A DNA stretch of 64,000 nucleotides from Burkholderia sp. Ax-1719 (lineage in GTDB: Bacteria > Pseudomonadota > Gammaproteobacteria > Burkholderiales > Burkholderiaceae): contig NZ_VWWJ01000009.1 of the NCBI RefSeq assembly GCF_011753055.1, positions 62,001-126,000 of the forward strand. Direction: 5' to 3'. The position numbers and the translations under genes are program-made. Shown one piece after another: positions 61,148-64,000 of this stretch. Below the pieces are notes generated by a model that was given only the letters and a program-made list of their open reading frames with translations, was not told the DNA's origin and ran no database searches. How positions within the stretch are numbered: the first letter of the stretch is position 1; each line of letters opens with the position of its first letter.

Positions 61148-62544
61148 TGGCCACCTCTGCCGATTCGCCCCCTCGCGCGGCGCGTCACTGGCTGCCGCGT
61201 TCGCTGCTTTCGCGCAATATCGCGCTGCTGGTGGCGCTGGTTGCCCTCACTCAGATCTGCTCTTTGAGCGCGTTGCTGCATTTCGTGCAACGCCCGCGCA
61301 TCGACCGTGCTTCGATCATCTTTTCCGACTACGTCAAGGTGCTCGACAACATGCTCGTGGCGATGCCGCCCGCCGAGAGCCGCGCCGCCGCCGAGCGCCT
61401 GAACGCGCAGCGCGACGTACCGGCGTCGAGCGTGATCGCGCCGCCAATGAATCCGCTGCGCTTCTTCCGCACCTGGCAACGCGATGTCTTTCTGGACGCG
61501 CTGCGCCGCCATCTCCCCGCCGACATGCCGGTGCGCTGGGAAATCGCGGACAACGATCAGGATGACGAAGCGCGCCTGTGGATCCGCGTGCACGCGGCGG
61601 GCGAACCCATCTGGATTGCTCTGCCGATGACCGCCGACGCCCAGGCGAGCGGCATCACCACCGCCATCGTGCTATCGCTCGGGCTGGCGCTGCTCGCGGC
61701 GTTGACCGGCTGGCTGATCCAGCTGCATCTGAACCGCCCGCTGGCCGAGCTTGCGCACGCGGCGCGCGGAGTGAGCGCGGGCGAAACGCCCGCTGCGCTG
61801 CCTACCGACGGCCCCACCGAAATTGCCGAAGTCAGCCGTGCCTTCAACCAGATGACCGATGCGCTGCGTCAGGCCGAAGCCACGCGCGCACTCATGCTCG
61901 CAGGCGTTTCGCACGATATCCGCACGCCGCTCACCAAGCTGCGTCTGGCGATTGCGATGGCTTTGCCGCGCGGCACCAACGACGGCCTCGTCGCTTCGAC
62001 CGAGAGCTATCTCGACACCATCGACACGATTCTTCAGCAGTTCATGGACTATGCGGGCAGCGGTGAGCGCGAAGCGCCGCAACCCGGCGACCTCAATGCG
62101 CTAGCGGGGCAGCTTGTCGCCGATTTTGCGGGACTCGGGCACGAATTTGATTTCGAGGAAAACACGCTGCCGGTGTTCGCGTTCCGGCCCGTTGCCGTGA
62201 TGCGTCTGCTGATGAACCTGATGCAGAACGCCGTGGTGTACGGGCGCACCGATCTGTCGATCCGTACATGGCAAGAGGACGGCTGTGCCTGTGTGGCCGT
62301 GCGCGATCGCGGCAACGGCATTCGCGCCGAAGAACTGGAACGCCTCAAATTGCCGTTCAGCCGGGGCAATAACGCGCGCGGGCATTCGGGCGGCACGGGA
62401 CTCGGCCTCGCAATCGTCGACAGAATCGCGCGTCAGCAAGGAGGTTCGCTAACCTTCCTGGACCGCGAAGGCGGCGGTATCGAAGCCGTGGTGAAACTGT
62501 CGCTGAACCCTCCCCCGTTTCCCGGCGCGGCCCCGCGCACGTGA
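61147..62544 (+). CDS. EnvZ-type sensor histidine kinase
   Basis: A 465-residue membrane kinase. Helix 1 is at about residues 22-42, a periplasmic domain of about 120 residues follows, and helix 2 is at about 172-192. A HAMP-like segment precedes the H-box GVSHDIRTPLTKLR (about residue 253), the N-box NLMQNAVVYG and the G-box GTGLGLAIVDRI. The SHDIRTPLT H-box is the EnvZ subgroup form. It is the partner of the OmpR-type regulator it overlaps. Confidence 0.94.
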   Translation: MATSADSPPRAARHWLPRSLLSRNIALLVALVALTQICSLSALLHFVQRPRIDRASIIFSDYVKVLDNMLVAMPPAESRAAAERLNAQRDVPASSVIAPPMNPLRFFRTWQRDVFLDALRRHLPADMPVRWEIADNDQDDEARLWIRVHAAGEPIWIALPMTADAQASGITTAIVLSLGLALLAALTGWLIQLHLNRPLAELAHAARGVSAGETPAALPTDGPTEIAEVSRAFNQMTDALRQAEATRALMLAGVSHDIRTPLTKLRLAIAMALPRGTNDGLVASTESYLDTIDTILQQFMDYAGSGEREAPQPGDLNALAGQLVADFAGLGHEFDFEENTLPVFAFRPVAVMRLLMNLMQNAVVYGRTDLSIRTWQEDGCACVAVRDRGNGIRAEELERLKLPFSRGNNARGHSGGTGLGLAIVDRIARQQGGSLTFLDREGGGIEAVVKLSLNPPPFPGAAPRT

Positions 62545-62727
62545 CATAGATCGACATACTTTGGGTGTGGCATAAGCACGCGCCTGATCTCATACTTGCG
62601 CCTGTGCTGAGGGACGCGAGCCGCCAAAAAGACCAGGCGCAGCGACCTGCCAGCTTTCATGAACCCACTTCGATATTTCGGCATCCTGATCGATGCGAAC
62701 GTGTCGAAGACAGTCAGGCGATACACC

Positions 62728-63489
62728 ATGACCACGCTTTTCCACGCTCTCATCAACAAGTCCAAACGCTTCGCAGGCGCTGTGCTGCTGGCGGGATCGC
62801 TGCTCACTTCCGGTTGCGCATCGGCGGCAAATTCGCTGCAGGCCGCGGGGCCGCTTCCGCAAGTGCAGGCAGAGGTGATTTATGTGTCGGCCTTCGAAAT
62901 TTCACCCGATATCGTAAAGCTCGACAGCGGTATGGCCCAGAAGCTCAAAGCAATGACAAGCGGCGAATCGTCTGCGCAACAACAGCAGCAGGCCGCGCTA
63001 GCCGCCCGCGAAAAACTCGCCGACGACATCGTTGCGCAGCTTAAAAAACAGGGCTTGCCTGCCGTGCGCGTCGATGGTCCTGTCCCTGCCGGGCGCGCCG
63101 CTATCGTGGTGGAAGGCCGCATCGATACGATCGACGCGGGCAGCCGTCGCCGCCGCTTGCTGATTGGCCTGGGCGCGGGCAAGAGCGAAGTGGGCGCGAC
63201 CATCGCCGTGACCTACGTGCCCGCCAACGGCGCGCCGCAAGCACTCGTCACCTTCCAGGCGAATGCCGATAGCGGCCATATGCCTGGCGTCGCCGAAACA
63301 GCCGGTGTGGGCGCGGCCGCGGGTCATGTGGCGATGTCGGCCGCAGCGGGTGCAGGCGTGCATGGCGCGTCGGAAGCCAGGAACGACACGATTTCCTCCG
63401 ATGCGGGCAAGCTCGCGAAATCGATTGCCAAACAGCTTGCGCAAGCGGCAACGCAGAACGGCTGGGTGCCGGTCAGCAAGGCGGGATAA
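62728..63489 (+). CDS. DUF4410-family lipoprotein
   Basis: A 253-residue exported protein with a lipobox (LLTSGCAS, Cys near residue 30) after a hydrophobic signal. The mature part has a DUF4410-like layout: EVIYVSAFEIS at the start, ADDIVAQLKKQGLPA, IVVEGRIDTIDAGSRRRRLL and KSEVGATIAVTYV in the middle, then an Ala/Gly-rich region and a C-terminal helix (LAKSIAKQLAQAA). The function is unknown. ATG 62728 begins the signal; a longer frame upstream is not needed. It is followed by a strong terminator. Confidence 0.85.
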   Translation: MTTLFHALINKSKRFAGAVLLAGSLLTSGCASAANSLQAAGPLPQVQAEVIYVSAFEISPDIVKLDSGMAQKLKAMTSGESSAQQQQQAALAAREKLADDIVAQLKKQGLPAVRVDGPVPAGRAAIVVEGRIDTIDAGSRRRRLLIGLGAGKSEVGATIAVTYVPANGAPQALVTFQANADSGHMPGVAETAGVGAAAGHVAMSAAAGAGVHGASEARNDTISSDAGKLAKSIAKQLAQAATQNGWVPVSKAG

Positions 63490-63510
63490 TTGCGGCGCCA
63501 GGCGCGTCAA

Positions 63511-63551
63511 AAAGCACAGCGGCGATGCCTTTCGATGCATCGCCGCTTTGG
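63511..63551 (+). terminator. Intrinsic terminator after the DUF4410 gene
   Basis: AGCGGCGATGC (63518-63528) pairs perfectly with GCATCGCCGCT (63537-63547), with A- and T-richer flanks on both sides. It lies between two convergent genes and may serve both. Confidence 0.85.
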
Positions 63552-63566
63552 CTTTTAGCGCGGCCT

Positions 63567-64000
63567 TTACTGCGCCGTCTCGCGATAGTGCGCGAACTTC
63601 GACGTCTGCCCAATGCCAGGATTAAAGCAATTGCACGGATCGAGTTGTTCGTAAAACTGTTTCAGCGCAGGCTTCGCGTGATACAGATGGCCGACGTTGT
63701 GTTCGGCGGGGTATTCAGCGCCGCGTGCGTCCAGCAGTTTCCACATTTCATGCTCCAGCGCGAGGCAATCGTTGCCCTTGCGCACGATGTAGTCCTGATG
63801 GAACACGTGACACAGGAAATGCCCGTAATAAAGCTTGATGGCGATGGGACGCTCGACGGCTTCGGGCAATGTCTCGAACCATTCGCGGTCGTTGCGCCGC
63901 AAGGCAATATCGAGCGCAACGATATCCTCCACTTCGTCGCCATGCACGGCGCGGTAACGCACGGCAGCGCCCGCTGCCGCGAAGCGGTGCAGAAACGCTT
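63567..64000 (-). CDS. dld: Quinone-dependent D-lactate dehydrogenase, C-terminal part (5' end outside window)
   Basis: The C-terminal about 144 codons of a Dld-type respiratory D-lactate dehydrogenase. The membrane-binding and C-terminal cap region is clear (IAIKLYYGHFLCHVFHQDYI, RGAEYPAEHNVGHLYHAKPA, FNPGIGQTSKF). The frame stays open to the window edge, so the start and the FAD-binding domain lie beyond it. The enzyme oxidises D-lactate to pyruvate and passes electrons to quinone. The call is by resemblance to E. coli Dld. Confidence 0.88.
   Translation of the reverse strand, partial: AFLHRFAAAGAAVRYRAVHGDEVEDIVALDIALRRNDREWFETLPEAVERPIAIKLYYGHFLCHVFHQDYIVRKGNDCLALEHEMWKLLDARGAEYPAEHNVGHLYHAKPALKQFYEQLDPCNCFNPGIGQTSKFAHYRETAQ

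Noticed and set aside
1..64000. tRNA, rRNA, insertion sequence and riboswitch search by eye
   Set aside because: No convincing cloverleaf, rRNA segment, transposase motif or known aptamer core was noticed. A tRNAscan or Rfam run could overturn this.

Overview
The window is chromosomal DNA of a high-GC betaproteobacterium. A Burkholderiaceae member of the Paraburkholderia/Caballeronia/Burkholderia group is most likely. The reasons are uniformly GC-rich codon use, the arrangement of the type VI secretion (T6SS) genes, the CoA-dependent aromatic degradation operon, and close family matches throughout. These are judgements from reading motifs; no database search was run. I saw no rRNA, tRNA, CRISPR array, transposase or integrase.

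Layout. (1) 1-10.6 kb: one end of a T6SS cluster: tssH/clpV (cut by the window edge) and tssA on the plus strand, then ompA-like, tagF and tssM on the minus strand, an M15 peptidase resembling TagX, and a divergent unknown membrane protein. (2) 10.9-13.1 kb: a three-gene phospholipid operon (variant CDP-alcohol phosphotransferase, PlsC-like acyltransferase, CdsA-like cytidylyltransferase). (3) 13.2-15.0 kb: a HipB/HipA-type module with three operator copies exactly 27 bp apart. (4) 15.2-19.8 kb: a CsbD-like gene, an aryl-aldehyde/aryl-alcohol dehydrogenase pair and an AcoR-like regulator without an AAA+ domain. (5) 19.8-20.5 kb: a lower-GC pair, DUF1493 plus STM2901-like. (6) 20.7-26.4 kb: cyoABCD bo-type quinol oxidase with a divergent MocR regulator. 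(7) 26.5-31.6 kb: class I FBP aldolase, lytic transglycosylase, ProQ-like RNA chaperone, SDR and OpgC-like protein.

(8) 32.0-40.0 kb: a seven-gene operon for aerobic CoA-dependent aromatic degradation, best read as 2-aminobenzoate (anthranilate) catabolism. It holds a ring mono-oxygenase/reductase fusion, an SDR, a MarR regulator, a crotonase, an acyl-CoA dehydrogenase, a RidA-fold protein and a CoA ligase. (9) 40.2-46.7 kb: a Clp ATPase with an N-terminal zinc-finger-like segment, a PerM-type permease, SurE, a 4HBT thioesterase and a SYLF lipoprotein. (10) 46.7-51.5 kb: a small membrane protein and an RcsB-like regulator overlapping a hybrid kinase with its own HPt domain. (11) 51.8-56.7 kb: a metal-uptake locus (DUF2946, TonB receptor, PepSY membrane protein). 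(12) 56.8-64 kb: SDR, sterol-desaturase-family protein, repeat-rich secreted protein, EF-hand-like protein, OmpR/EnvZ-type two-component pair, DUF4410 lipoprotein and the edge of a D-lactate dehydrogenase gene.

Most of this is ordinary Burkholderiaceae genome content. The parts most worth a second look are the HipBA module with a histone-H1-like antitoxin tail and phased operators, the lipid operon whose phosphotransferase departs from its catalytic signature, the low-GC DUF1493/STM2901 pair, the condensed Rcs-like phosphorelay, and the aromatic operon's crotonase and RidA members that lack canonical catalytic residues.
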